A DNA stretch of 64,000 nucleotides from Pedobacter faecalis (GTDB lineage: Bacteria; Bacteroidota; Bacteroidia; Sphingobacteriales; Sphingobacteriaceae): positions 1,550,001 to 1,614,000 of the forward strand of contig NZ_JARXOW010000001.1 of assembly GCF_030182585.1 (NCBI RefSeq), read 5' to 3'. Under the pieces are notes generated by a model that was not told the DNA's origin, did no database searches, and was given only the letters and a program-made list of their open reading frames with translations. Position 1 is the first letter of the stretch. Each line of letters begins with the position of its first letter. The translations under genes were made by a program, and so were the position numbers. This document shows positions 46,152-54,329 of the stretch, in pieces.

Positions 46152-46213
46152 TACTACCCAGGTACTTGAACAGTACTGCCCATTCCCGGGCGTCCATTCC
46201 GAGCTTATTTTTG
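46152..46213 (+). promoter_or_regulatory. Direct-repeat operator and promoter of the hemerythrin-like gene
   Basis: TACTACCCA (46152-46160) and TACTGCCCA (46174-46182) are direct repeats 22 bp apart. The -7 box TATTTTTG is at 46206-46213 with no TTTG at -33. The second repeat ends 23 bp before the -7 box. In the kinase operon promoter the same TACTACCCA (42234-42242) ends 22 bp before its -7 box. Predicted start near 46217. Confidence 0.6.
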
Positions 46214-46276
46214 AATCGTAATTTCAAACCTGTCGCCTAGCGGCAGCGTAACAAACAAAACGAACTAAGCTATACC

Positions 46277-46957
46277 ATGGAAGAGATCAGATTTAACCTG
46301 TTTAGGAATGTACACAAAGGATTAAGGGCGCTACTGGCCGATACGCTTATTCTGCTTCAGCAAACAGACTTTCTAATTCAAACCGAAGCTAATACCGCCT
46401 TCGAAAGAATCAAACTGGTCTTGTTGCTGATGCACCAGCACACCAAGTGGGAAGTTGACTTCGTATTTCAAAAATTGGGCGCCAACGCACTAAGTATGAC
46501 TGGGTATTTTGCCAATCAACATTACCACGCAGACGCCCTAACCATGAATATGGATGTTCTTATCTGCGGACTCGAGGATGCAAAAAGCGAGACAGAAAAA
46601 GAAGCAATCTCTTATAGTCTGCTAGACGCCTTTGTGGAATTTACAGCCTATAATTTTACCCACATGACCATGGAGGAGCAATTAATCAATCCCCTCCTGT
46701 GGCACACTTTCAGCGACCAGGAACTACAGGCGATGCAAATGCAGCATTTAAACACTGCTAACAGCAAAAGTCAGCAGGCTTTCCTGCAATGGATGCTTAT
46801 TCACAACAGCAACAGAGAACTTGCCAACTGGCTGAATAGCATGAATTGTAGCGCAACGGCACCGCAGTTTAGGCGAGTCTTTGACCTCGCTCAGGAAGTA
46901 CTGTCGCCGGAGAGACTGGAATTCCTTAATCTAAATGTGTATGCCAGAGAAAATTAG
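46277..46957 (+). CDS. Hemerythrin-like helical protein
   Basis: 226 residues, no signal peptide or membrane helix, probably cytoplasmic. The pattern of metal ligands fits the hemerythrin-like cation-binding family: His13, then HTKWE (His55, Glu59), His82/His84 and HMTMEE (His129, Glu133). Overall sequence similarity to named members is not recognised by eye. Such proteins bind a di-iron centre and sense or carry O2, NO or help repair iron-sulfur clusters. It lies 134 nt after the degenerate-ATPase kinase and has a promoter with the same TACTrCCCA motif, so it is a likely target of that response regulator. Confidence 0.65.
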   Translation: MEEIRFNLFRNVHKGLRALLADTLILLQQTDFLIQTEANTAFERIKLVLLLMHQHTKWEVDFVFQKLGANALSMTGYFANQHYHADALTMNMDVLICGLEDAKSETEKEAISYSLLDAFVEFTAYNFTHMTMEEQLINPLLWHTFSDQELQAMQMQHLNTANSKSQQAFLQWMLIHNSNRELANWLNSMNCSATAPQFRRVFDLAQEVLSPERLEFLNLNVYAREN

Positions 46958-47008
46958 TAGTCGATTTATTCACAACAGTAAATGCACGTAAAATAAGATC
47001 AAAATAAC

Positions 47009-48265
47009 ATGAAAAAATTAATCTTAGTCTCAGCCCTTCTGCTGGCCGGCACCAATTCAAACGCTCAGAGCTTTTTAAACAAGTTGAAACAAAAGGCAGA
47101 AGACATTGCCTCCAAAACTGTGGATAAAGCACTGGAAGGAAAGAGCAGCAAAACTGCAGAAGCCAGCAAAACGGGCCAACCTCCAGCGAAAGCCGAAAGC
47201 GGCCATACCACAACAAACCCGGCACTCACCAGTACTACCACGTACGACTTCGTTCCTGGATCTAAAGTATTGCTGGTAGATGATTTCTCCCAGGACGCGC
47301 CTGGCTCTTTTCCTCTGAAATGGTACACCAGAAGTAAAGCTGAGGTCGTCACCTTGAACACCGCCAAAGGAAACTGGTTGCGCGTTTATCCTGGAACATT
47401 CGTAAGTCCGGTCGTAAACGTTGCGGAGAATACAACGATTGAATTTGACCTGATCATGAACTGGCCGAAGGCGGGTGGCTATTTGGTGCCAGCAATTGGC
47501 TTTGCCCTTTACGACCGGGGGAATAAAGGAGAGATTCTATCATATGACTACCGCCTTAAGAATTGCTTGAAATTCAATATCGCACCCTACCGATCGGAAG
47601 CTGTGGTACAACTGACCTCCTATGAAAACGGAGCCAAGAAACTGGAAAGTGATAAATACCGTGTTGCAAATTTCGAAAGCAAGGTAGGCAGCGTAATTCA
47701 TGTTGCCATCAGCATCCAAAAAGAGAGAGTCAGGATCTGGATAGATAAGGAAAAAGTATTTGACCTGCCTCAAGCGGCCCCGCTCGACGGAAATTTAAAT
47801 CAGCTAAAAATTGACATGTCCGGCTCCAATTACACCAATGATCAGCTTGGCTATTATGTATCCAACTTCCGTTTCGCGGAAGGCAGTTCAGACAATCGCT
47901 CTAAACTACTGACCACAGGGAGACTGGAAACTAGCGGAATCCTGTTCGCTACCAATTCCGCTGAAGTAAAATCAGACAATGAAGGGACGATTAAGGAAGT
48001 AGCGGCTGCTATGATGGAAAACCCCGATCTGAAAATCAAAATTATAGGCCATACCGACGCAGTAGGGAAACCTGAAGCCAACCTGATCCTGTCTGCAAAG
48101 CGAGCAGAAGCGGTTCGCGACGCGCTCGTTAAAATTTACAAAATCAGTCCCGATCGAGTCGAAACCGAAGGAAAAGGATCCAATGCACCTGTTAGCGATG
48201 ATATTAGCGAAGCTGGTAACGCCAAGAACAGAAGAGTCGAGTTCATAAGACAAAGTGGCAAGTGA
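47009..48265 (+). CDS. OmpA-family outer-membrane/peptidoglycan-binding protein
   Basis: 418 residues. A signal peptide (KLILVSALLLAGTNSNAQ) precedes a Lys/Ala/Ser-rich linker (about 22-75). The middle (about 75-295) is a beta-rich domain resembling a LamG/jelly-roll fold (FEFDLIMNW-like IEFDLIMNWPK, VRIWIDKEKVFDLPQ). The C-terminal OmpA domain (about 310-415) contains LFATNSAEVKSDNEGTIKEV, KIIGHTDAVGKPEANLILSA and GNAKNRRVEF, with the Asp and Arg that bind diaminopimelate. It follows the hemerythrin-like gene by 51 nt. Confidence 0.88.
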   Translation: MKKLILVSALLLAGTNSNAQSFLNKLKQKAEDIASKTVDKALEGKSSKTAEASKTGQPPAKAESGHTTTNPALTSTTTYDFVPGSKVLLVDDFSQDAPGSFPLKWYTRSKAEVVTLNTAKGNWLRVYPGTFVSPVVNVAENTTIEFDLIMNWPKAGGYLVPAIGFALYDRGNKGEILSYDYRLKNCLKFNIAPYRSEAVVQLTSYENGAKKLESDKYRVANFESKVGSVIHVAISIQKERVRIWIDKEKVFDLPQAAPLDGNLNQLKIDMSGSNYTNDQLGYYVSNFRFAEGSSDNRSKLLTTGRLETSGILFATNSAEVKSDNEGTIKEVAAAMMENPDLKIKIIGHTDAVGKPEANLILSAKRAEAVRDALVKIYKISPDRVETEGKGSNAPVSDDISEAGNAKNRRVEFIRQSGK

Positions 48266-48273
48266 GTCCGGGG

Positions 48274-48306
48274 TGAGTCGCCTTTTTCCAGCAAAAAGGC
48301 GACTCA
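48274..48306 (+). terminator. 14-bp hairpin after the OmpA-family gene
   Basis: TGAGTCGCCTTTTT (48274-48287), loop CCAGC, and AAAAAGGCGACTCA (48293-48306) are perfectly complementary. The stop codon is 8 nt upstream. No U tract follows the stem, so it may protect the mRNA 3' end rather than terminate by itself. The rest of the gap to 48482 shows nothing clear. Confidence 0.6.
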
Positions 48307-48482
48307 ATGCTGTTTCATCGTGGTAGAAAACGCCTGGTCATACTCTGTGAGAGCCCTACCTAAATTAGGAATTAGAAGGTGTCACTCCAAGGTAACAGCG
48401 ACATCTCAATGCTGTGCAGCGCTAAACAAAAAGTCCTTGTGGGTGTTTTATTCAGAACACTACTTAACTTAAATCTGCTATA

Positions 48483-49043
48483 ATGGAAAACAAAGATCAA
48501 GCACGCGACAGTTCAAACAACACTCAGTCTACCAACGATCACATTGAATCGCTAGAGGGGAAAGAAGCCCTGGAAAAGCTGAAGCATATCGCTAAGAGCG
48601 CGGAAAACTGCTTTTTTTGCACCAATATTAAAACAGGCTTGCCATTGTCGGTAAGGCCGATGTCTGTCCTGGAGGTTGACGATGAGGGAAACCTCTGGTT
48701 TATGAGCATGAAGGAAAGTCATAAGAATCACGAAATAGAGTCTGACCCCTTCACACACCTGTTTTTTCAGGAGAACAAAAACTCCGGTTTCCTTAACATC
48801 TACGGCATAACCGAGATAGTGAGAGACAGAAAAAAGATCGAGGAACTATGGAATCCGCTTTTGAAGGTTTGGTTTCAGGACGGTAAAGACGATGAAAATA
48901 TTAGCTTGCTGAAGGTTGTACCTACCAACGTTTACTATTGGGATACGCGCCATGGCGAGGCTGTAGCTTTTATCAAGATGGCAGCATCGGTAATTACCGG
49001 TAAAACGATGGATGATTCTGTAGAAGGAAAACTTGAGTTTTAG
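48483..49043 (+). CDS. Pyridoxamine 5'-phosphate oxidase-like (general stress 26-type) protein
   Basis: 186 residues. The N-terminal 25 are polar and low in complexity (DQARDSSNNTQSTNDHIESL). The remainder is a flavin split-barrel: FFCTNIKTGLPLSVRPMSVL, GNLWFMSMKESHKNHEIESD, HLFFQENKNSGFLNIYGIT and the WFQDGKDDENISLLKVVPTN end, matching the general stress protein 26 group. These bind FMN or F420-like flavins; the substrate is unknown. It stands alone. Confidence 0.88.
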   Translation: MENKDQARDSSNNTQSTNDHIESLEGKEALEKLKHIAKSAENCFFCTNIKTGLPLSVRPMSVLEVDDEGNLWFMSMKESHKNHEIESDPFTHLFFQENKNSGFLNIYGITEIVRDRKKIEELWNPLLKVWFQDGKDDENISLLKVVPTNVYYWDTRHGEAVAFIKMAASVITGKTMDDSVEGKLEF

Positions 49044-49137
49044 TAGGATTTTTCCTGTCGACAGTTAATTTATGCTAGCATAAGATCGGCTTTTTGGGGT
49101 ATTTATCCTAACTTAGCATACGATAATCATGATCTGA

Positions 49138-50433
49138 ATGTTGGCACAAATAATATTTATAATCATTACGCTGGCGGCCTTTGGCTTATTTGCATTTAAC
49201 CTAAAGAAAGTAATCCGCAATATTAGGCTGGGCAGGCCGGCAGACCGGTTTGACCAGCCTCAGCTCCGGCTGATGACCATGCTGAAAGTAGCATTTGGCC
49301 AGACTAAAATGTTTTTCAGGCCAATACCGGCCATTCTGCATATGGTGGTATATGCCGGCTTTGTGATCATCAACATTGAGGTCCTGGAGATCATGATCGA
49401 TGGTGTATTTGGTACGCACCGGATCTTTGGCGGACTGGGCATGCTTTATAATACGCTCATTGGTTCTTTTGAACTCCTGGCCATTGGTGTCTGGATCGCC
49501 TGTGCGATTTTCCTTGTCAGACGTAACATACTTAAGCTACGCCGTTTCCGTGGTGTGGAGATGAAAAGCTGGCCGCGGTCCGACGCCAACTATATTCTTA
49601 TTACCGAGATATTGCTGATGACTGCCTTCCTGCTAATGAATGCAGCCGACGCGAAGCTACAGTCGATGGGTTCAGCACATTATATTACAGCGGGATCCTT
49701 TCCGGTGAGTCAATATCTCGTTCCTTTTCTGCCAGCGGGCGAAGGTTCACTGATTCTGATTGAGCGCGCGTGCTGGTGGTTCCATATCATCGGTATCCTG
49801 GTTTTCCTTAACTACCTGCCCTACTCCAAACATCTCCATATTCTTTTTGCTTTCCCGAACACTTATTTTTCCAACCTGGAACCAAAGGGTGAATTCAACA
49901 ATATGAGCAGCGTTACCAACGAAGTTAAGGCCATGCTGGATCCCTCTTTTACGCCGCTTGCTGCAGAGGAAGGAAGATTTGGCGCGAAGGATGTGAACGA
50001 CCTTACCTGGGTAAATCTGATGAACGCTTATACCTGCACGGAATGCGGCCGCTGTACTGCGGTATGCCCGGCCAACATGACCGGAAAATTGCTGTCGCCA
50101 AGAAAAATCATGATGGACGCGCGCGACAGAATGGAGGAAGTCGGCAGAAACATTGACAAAAACGGTGCTGGTTTCGAGGACGGAAAGTCTTTGATCGACG
50201 ATTACATCAGCAGAGAAGAAATATGGGCCTGTACAAGTTGCAATGCCTGTACAAATGCGTGCCCGGTAAACATTGACCCCCTGGCGATCATTATGGACCT
50301 GCGCAGATATGCTGTAATGGAAGAGTCTAAAGTGCCAGGCAGTTTGAATGCGATGCTTGGTAACATAGAGAATAACGGTGCTCCATGGAAATATGCACCG
50401 GCCGACCGTTTTAATTGGGCGGAGCAAAATTAA
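49138..50433 (+). CDS. Membrane iron-sulfur protein, HdrC-like with NarI-like N-terminus
   Basis: 431 residues. The N-terminal half has five or so transmembrane helices (IIFIIITLAAFGLFAFNLKK, ILHMVVYAGFVIINIEVLEI and others) with His residues that could bind heme b (ILHMVVYAG, WWFHIIGILVFLNYLPYSKH). The C-terminal half holds two 4Fe-4S motifs: CTECGRCTAVCP and CTSCNACTNACP. This is the heterodisulfide-reductase C/E-like architecture. The CCG-domain gene follows 30 nt later, so the two should form a membrane electron-transfer complex. The physiological donor and acceptor are unknown. Confidence 0.92.
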   Translation: MLAQIIFIIITLAAFGLFAFNLKKVIRNIRLGRPADRFDQPQLRLMTMLKVAFGQTKMFFRPIPAILHMVVYAGFVIINIEVLEIMIDGVFGTHRIFGGLGMLYNTLIGSFELLAIGVWIACAIFLVRRNILKLRRFRGVEMKSWPRSDANYILITEILLMTAFLLMNAADAKLQSMGSAHYITAGSFPVSQYLVPFLPAGEGSLILIERACWWFHIIGILVFLNYLPYSKHLHILFAFPNTYFSNLEPKGEFNNMSSVTNEVKAMLDPSFTPLAAEEGRFGAKDVNDLTWVNLMNAYTCTECGRCTAVCPANMTGKLLSPRKIMMDARDRMEEVGRNIDKNGAGFEDGKSLIDDYISREEIWACTSCNACTNACPVNIDPLAIIMDLRRYAVMEESKVPGSLNAMLGNIENNGAPWKYAPADRFNWAEQN

Positions 50434-50463
50434 TTTAATCTGTTAGTAGAAATACGCTGTGGA

Positions 50464-51264
50464 ATGAGCGAACAACTGAATTTTAAGGTGCCAACAATGG
50501 CCGAACTGATTGCCAAGGGTGAAGAGCCGGAGATATTGTTTTGGGTTGGTTGTGCGGGCAGCTATGACGAGCGGGCACAAAAGATTACCCGGGATATATG
50601 CAAGATACTGCATCACGTTGGCTTAAAGTATGCTGTTCTTGGAACAGAAGAGAGCTGTACCGGCGACCCGGCAAAACGTGCGGGCAATGAATTCTTGTTT
50701 CAAATGCAGGCAATGGCCAATATTGAATTGTTAAATGGCTATAACGTTAAAAAGATCGTTACCGGATGCCCGCATTGTTTCAACACGATCAGAAATGAGT
50801 ATCCGGGACTGGGCGGGAGTTATGAAGTTATCCATCATTCTCAGTTAATTCAGCAGTTGATTAACGAGGGCAAGCTGAAAGCAGAAGGCGGGGCGCAGTT
50901 TAAAGGAAAAAAAATCACCTTTCACGACCCCTGTTATCTTGGTCGCGGCAACAATATATATGAAGCACCGCGCGCTGCCCTTGAGGCATTGGATGCCGAT
51001 CTGGTTGAGATGAAACGCTGCAAGTCGGGAGGCCTATGCTGCGGAGCAGGCGGAGCTCAGATGTTCAAAGAACCCGAACCAGGGAGAAAAGATATCAATA
51101 TCGAAAGAACGGAGGAAGCGCTTGCTTTACAGCCGGATATTATAGCGGCAGGCTGCCCGTTTTGCATGACCATGCTGAGGGATGGCGTGAAGCTGAAAGA
51201 GAAGGATCAGGATGTCCAGGTTTTGGATATTGCTGAAATCACCGCACGGGCAAATGGATTGTAG
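50464..51264 (+). CDS. CCG-domain iron-sulfur protein, HdrB-like
   Basis: 266 residues. Two CCG-type cysteine clusters are present: CAGSYDERAQKITRDICK with TGCPHCFNTIRNEYPGLG, and HDPCYLGRGNNIYEA with GGLCCGAGGAQMF and AAGCPFCMTML. In HdrB such motifs bind non-cubane 4Fe-4S clusters that reduce disulfides. It is cytoplasmic and partner of the membrane protein at 49138. The start of the next gene overlaps its end by 11 nt. In aerobic Bacteroidota the pair is widespread without a proven role. Confidence 0.9.
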   Translation: MSEQLNFKVPTMAELIAKGEEPEILFWVGCAGSYDERAQKITRDICKILHHVGLKYAVLGTEESCTGDPAKRAGNEFLFQMQAMANIELLNGYNVKKIVTGCPHCFNTIRNEYPGLGGSYEVIHHSQLIQQLINEGKLKAEGGAQFKGKKITFHDPCYLGRGNNIYEAPRAALEALDADLVEMKRCKSGGLCCGAGGAQMFKEPEPGRKDINIERTEEALALQPDIIAAGCPFCMTMLRDGVKLKEKDQDVQVLDIAEITARANGL

Positions 51265-52087
51265 TCAATTGAATATTGCTTCTTTGAACTCAGGCAGTAA
51301 CGGCAACTGTTACTTTGTGGGCAATAAGCAAGATGCTGTCTTAATTGATGCCGGCATTTCGTGTCGGCTCACTGAAACAAGAATGCGCAGGCTGGGCTTG
51401 CCTATGCAGCATATTCGTGCAATATTTATATCCCACGAACATACAGATCATATAAAAGGTGTGTGCGGGCTGGCTAGCAAGTATCAGGTTCCGGTCTACA
51501 TTTCTAACAAGACCTTGCTTAAGTGTCGTTTCGAACTTCCGTCCTACCTTTTACGCTCGCTGTCCGACCAGCAGAGCGTTCAGATTGGTGAGCTGACAAT
51601 CTTCACTTTTGCCAAGCATCACGACGCCGCAGAGCCTTACAGCTTTGTGGTTTCATGCGGAGAAACGAATGTAGGCGTATTTACAGACATCGGCCGCGTA
51701 TGCGATCAGCTAACCAATCAATTCAAGCGTTGTCACGCCGCCTTTCTTGAAGCCAATTACGACGATGAGCTTCTAATGAAAAGCAACTATCCATATTTCC
51801 TGAAACGCAGGATCAGCGGCGGCTCTGGTCACTTATCGAATCAAAAAGCGCTGGAGCTATTTATGGACCACAAGCCGGCTTTTATGACCCATCTTATCCT
51901 GGCACACTTATCGGCTCAAAACAACTGTGCGGATCTGGTGCAGGGCATGTTTGAACGCCATGCTATAGACACGAGAATTATTGTTGCATCAAGACATGAG
52001 GAAACTGAAGTTTACCACATCAACGGACCGGTGACCCGGTTCAAACAGCATACTATTTTTGAGCAAGCTGCCTTGAACTCATTCTGA
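51254..52087 (+). CDS. WalJ/YycJ-like metallo-beta-lactamase-fold hydrolase
   Basis: 277 residues from the ATG at 51254, which overlaps the previous stop. The start NIASLNSGSNGNCYFVGN and the metal motif FISHEHTDHIKGV are typical of the YycJ/WalJ group. Later metal residues are in FTDIGRVC, GGSGHLSNQKA and ASRHEETEVY. Members are proposed phosphodiesterases or nucleases linked to replication and cell-wall control. Its last 35 nt overlap the convergent gene 52053-52538. Confidence 0.9.
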   Translation: MDCSQLNIASLNSGSNGNCYFVGNKQDAVLIDAGISCRLTETRMRRLGLPMQHIRAIFISHEHTDHIKGVCGLASKYQVPVYISNKTLLKCRFELPSYLLRSLSDQQSVQIGELTIFTFAKHHDAAEPYSFVVSCGETNVGVFTDIGRVCDQLTNQFKRCHAAFLEANYDDELLMKSNYPYFLKRRISGGSGHLSNQKALELFMDHKPAFMTHLILAHLSAQNNCADLVQGMFERHAIDTRIIVASRHEETEVYHINGPVTRFKQHTIFEQAALNSF

Positions 52088-52538
52088 TAAGCCTTGTCCG
52101 AAGATCGGCTAACATCTCTGGCTCTATATTCCTGATTGGGATGCTCATGTAGGTCGACACACTGTCTATATCGCCACCTTTGTCGTGGTAGGTCTGCACA
52201 ATAACATCTTCAGCTTTGGTACGCAGGTACAATGTACCCTCTTTGTCTGACCCGTAATAGTCCATATCCACGAATTTGGCTACATTAAAAGAAAAATACT
52301 CAATCTTTCCTGCTGCTAAGAAACGCTTGTACCGGCAAAAGCCTGTGTTGGTAACATGGAGTTCAAACCGTTTTAACCTATGACTTGTTGCGTTGTCGTT
52401 ATGATGATTCTTTAACAATTCCTGCACATTTGTCGCGTCTTCCTCAGGCGAGGCAACAAATGCAAATGACAGACAGAATGCTGCTGATGCCAGGAACAAT
52501 CCACTTTTTACAGAAAATATGGATTTAGCGATGAACAT
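52053..52538 (-). CDS. Hypothetical secreted protein
   Basis: 161 residues with a signal peptide (SGLFLASAAFCLSFAFVASP; cleavage near residue 31). No domain was recognised. It ends in the basic stretch ADLRTRLIRMSSRQLAQK. The final 35 nt overlap the 3' end of the convergent WalJ-like gene. The body (KRFLAAGKIEYFSFNVAKFV, then LYLRTKAEDVIVQTYHD) suggests a small beta domain in the periplasm. It is well coded and not a shadow: the overlap is limited to the tail. Confidence 0.7.
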   Translation of the reverse strand: MFIAKSIFSVKSGLFLASAAFCLSFAFVASPEEDATNVQELLKNHHNDNATSHRLKRFELHVTNTGFCRYKRFLAAGKIEYFSFNVAKFVDMDYYGSDKEGTLYLRTKAEDVIVQTYHDKGGDIDSVSTYMSIPIRNIEPEMLADLRTRLIRMSSRQLAQK

Positions 52539-52593
52539 ACTTTTTAGAAGCTTGACTACGTTATTAAATCGTAGCTGAAGTTAATTAATTTCG

Positions 52594-52601
52594 TATTTTT
52601 G
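52594..52601 (+). promoter_or_regulatory. Promoter -7 element placing a start at the 52606 ATG
   Basis: TATTTTTG matches TAnnTTTG and ends only 4 nt before the ATG at 52606. The transcript would be leaderless or nearly so. No TTTG is seen at -33. Confidence 0.55.
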
Positions 52602-52605
52602 AGAC

Positions 52606-53076
52606 ATGAGTTTTTCTCCACAATCTAAGGTCTGGGTATACCAGAGCAATCGGAAATTTACTTCAGACGAGGTGCAGGCTATACGGAAACGGTTGGACAC
52701 CTTCTTGAGTCAGTGGACTGCTCACGGACAGGCATTAAAAGCTAAAGCAGAGATTGTTCATGATTTCTTTATCGTGCTGGTTGTAGATGAAGCTTCGGCT
52801 TCTGCAACGGGTTGTTCTATTGACGCGTCGGTACGTGTCATCAAGGAAATTGAGCAGGAATATCAGGTTGATCTTTTCGACCGCTTTAATATGGCGTACA
52901 AGGTAAATGACGTAGTCGTCGTTGCCACCAAAGAAGATTTCCAGACTTTAGTAGATATTAAAGCCGTAGGGCCTGAAACTATCGTATTTAATAACCTGGT
53001 AACCACGCTGGAGGAATTTGAGTCAAAATGGGAAGTCCCTTTTGGACAAAGCTGGCACGCCAAGGTGTTCGCCTAA
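52606..53076 (+). CDS. Conserved hypothetical protein
   Basis: 156 residues, cytoplasmic, no membrane helix. Related Bacteroidota proteins are sometimes labelled ABC transporter ATPase, but there is no Walker A, signature or Walker B motif here, so that label is not supported. Visible features are VWVYQSNRKFTSDEVQAIRK and the DEASASATGCSIDASVRVIK segment, where Cys lies between small residues. EKIEQEYQ-like KEIEQEYQVDLFDRFNMAYK follows. A -7 box ends 4 nt before the ATG. It is convergent with mtgA, 5 nt from its stop. Confidence 0.8.
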   Translation: MSFSPQSKVWVYQSNRKFTSDEVQAIRKRLDTFLSQWTAHGQALKAKAEIVHDFFIVLVVDEASASATGCSIDASVRVIKEIEQEYQVDLFDRFNMAYKVNDVVVVATKEDFQTLVDIKAVGPETIVFNNLVTTLEEFESKWEVPFGQSWHAKVFA

Positions 53077-53081
53077 GCATA

Positions 53082-53798
53082 TTATATACTTTTCGGGATT
53101 CCAAGTCTGCGCATATTTTTCATGATCAGGTATTGTCTGCGGAGAATATAAGAAGTGGGCTTTTTAGGACTCCAGCGCCGGGGATTTGGCAAACACGCGG
53201 CGATGAGTGCTGCCTGTGCTCTGGTTAATTTATTACTGGATTTGTCGAAGTAGCTCTGCGAGGCCGCCTCAGCACCATAAATGCCATCGCCCATCTCTAT
53301 TACATTGAGATAGACTTCAAGAATCCTTTTTTTACTCCAAAGCACTTCTATAAGTACGGAGAAGTAGGCCTCAAAGCCTTTTCGTATCCAGGACCGACCG
53401 GGCCACAGAAAAACATTTTTAGCTGTTTGCTGGGTTATCGTACTGCCGCCTTTAAGCCTTTTGCCTTTTTTATTTGTGGTGTAAGCGTTCTCTATGGCTT
53501 TAAGATCGAAGCCCCAATGGGTTAAAAACCGCTGATCTTCGGCCGCGATGACGGCATTTCTCATGTGGACGCTGATGTCTTCTAAGTCGCGCCACTTCTT
53601 TTGCATTTTGACTGGCTTACTTTGACTGTCCCGCTCAGCATTGCGCTGAATCATTAAAATAGTAATTGGCGGATTCACGAACCGATACGCAAATACCCAG
53701 AGAACTGTAACTGTGACAAACCAAAGCAAGATTTTAAGCGCAATATGAACGACTTTTGTTGCACCCGTAGATTTCGATTTACTCTTGGAACGCTTCAC
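53082..53798 (-). CDS. mtgA: Monofunctional peptidoglycan glycosyltransferase
   Basis: Polymerises lipid II. It has 238 residues and starts with GTG at 53798 (basic KRSKSKSKSTG). One membrane helix (KILLWFVTVTVLWVFAYRFV) precedes the GT51 domain: IAAEDQRFLTHWGFD with the catalytic Glu, KGGSTITQQTAKNVFLWPGR, then KKRILEVYLNVIEMGDGIYG with the second Glu. No transpeptidase domain follows, so it is the MtgA type. Confidence 0.96.
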   Translation of the reverse strand: MKRSKSKSKSTGATKVVHIALKILLWFVTVTVLWVFAYRFVNPPITILMIQRNAERDSQSKPVKMQKKWRDLEDISVHMRNAVIAAEDQRFLTHWGFDLKAIENAYTTNKKGKRLKGGSTITQQTAKNVFLWPGRSWIRKGFEAYFSVLIEVLWSKKRILEVYLNVIEMGDGIYGAEAASQSYFDKSSNKLTRAQAALIAACLPNPRRWSPKKPTSYILRRQYLIMKNMRRLGIPKSI

Positions 53799-53825
53799 GA
53801 TTGGTTTGTCTTTGATTTTCTGTCT

Positions 53826-53860
53826 AAAAAAAAAAGCGCCCTGAGAAACAGGACGCTTTT
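53826..53860 (-). terminator. Intrinsic terminator of rpsF-rpsR-rplI
   Basis: AAAAGCGCCCTG (53832-53843) pairs with CAGGACGCTTTT (53849-53860), one G-U pair in the transcript. On the minus strand ten U residues follow (53835-53826). It is 17 nt after the rplI stop. Confidence 0.92.
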
Positions 53861-53877
53861 ATAAATTCAATCAGCAA

Positions 53878-54321
53878 TTATTCTGCTACTACTTCAAAAG
53901 GAACTTTAACTTTCACCTCTTTGTGTAAGTTTAAGTTTGCTACGTATTCCCCAACAAACTTAGGTTCAGTTTCAAAAGTAATACGGCGACGATCTACATC
54001 AAAACCTTTTTGCTTCAAAGCATCAGCAATCATGATGGTATTCACAGCACCGAAGATCTTTCCTGTTTCACCAGCTTTAGCGCCTATGCTCAATTTAACA
54101 TCTGCAAGCTTAGCAGCAACACCTTCCGCATCTTTCTTAATCTTATCCTGCTTAAAGGCAGCCTGCTTAAGATTCTCAGCAAGAACTTTCTTTGCAGAAG
54201 CGGTAGCCAACTGCGCGTAACCCTGAGGAATCAGGTAATTACGGCCATACCCAGGCTTAACAGTTACGATATCATCTTTTTCCCCTAGGGATTTGATATC
54301 TTGTTTTAAAATAACTTCCAT
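53878..54321 (-). CDS. rplI: 50S ribosomal protein L9
   Basis: 147 residues. The N-terminal domain starts MEVILKQDIKSLGEKDDIVT and includes VKPGYGRNYLIPQGYAQLAT, the family signature. A connecting helix (KKVLAENLKQAAFKQDKIKK) leads to the C-terminal rRNA-binding domain. It is the last gene of rpsF-rpsR-rplI, 8 nt after rpsR. Confidence 0.98.
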   Translation of the reverse strand: MEVILKQDIKSLGEKDDIVTVKPGYGRNYLIPQGYAQLATASAKKVLAENLKQAAFKQDKIKKDAEGVAAKLADVKLSIGAKAGETGKIFGAVNTIMIADALKQKGFDVDRRRITFETEPKFVGEYVANLNLHKEVKVKVPFEVVAE

Positions 54322-54329
54322 CTCAACTC

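Noticed and set aside
52606-53076. ABC transporter ATPase label for this family
   Set aside because: No Walker A, Walker B or ABC signature is present.
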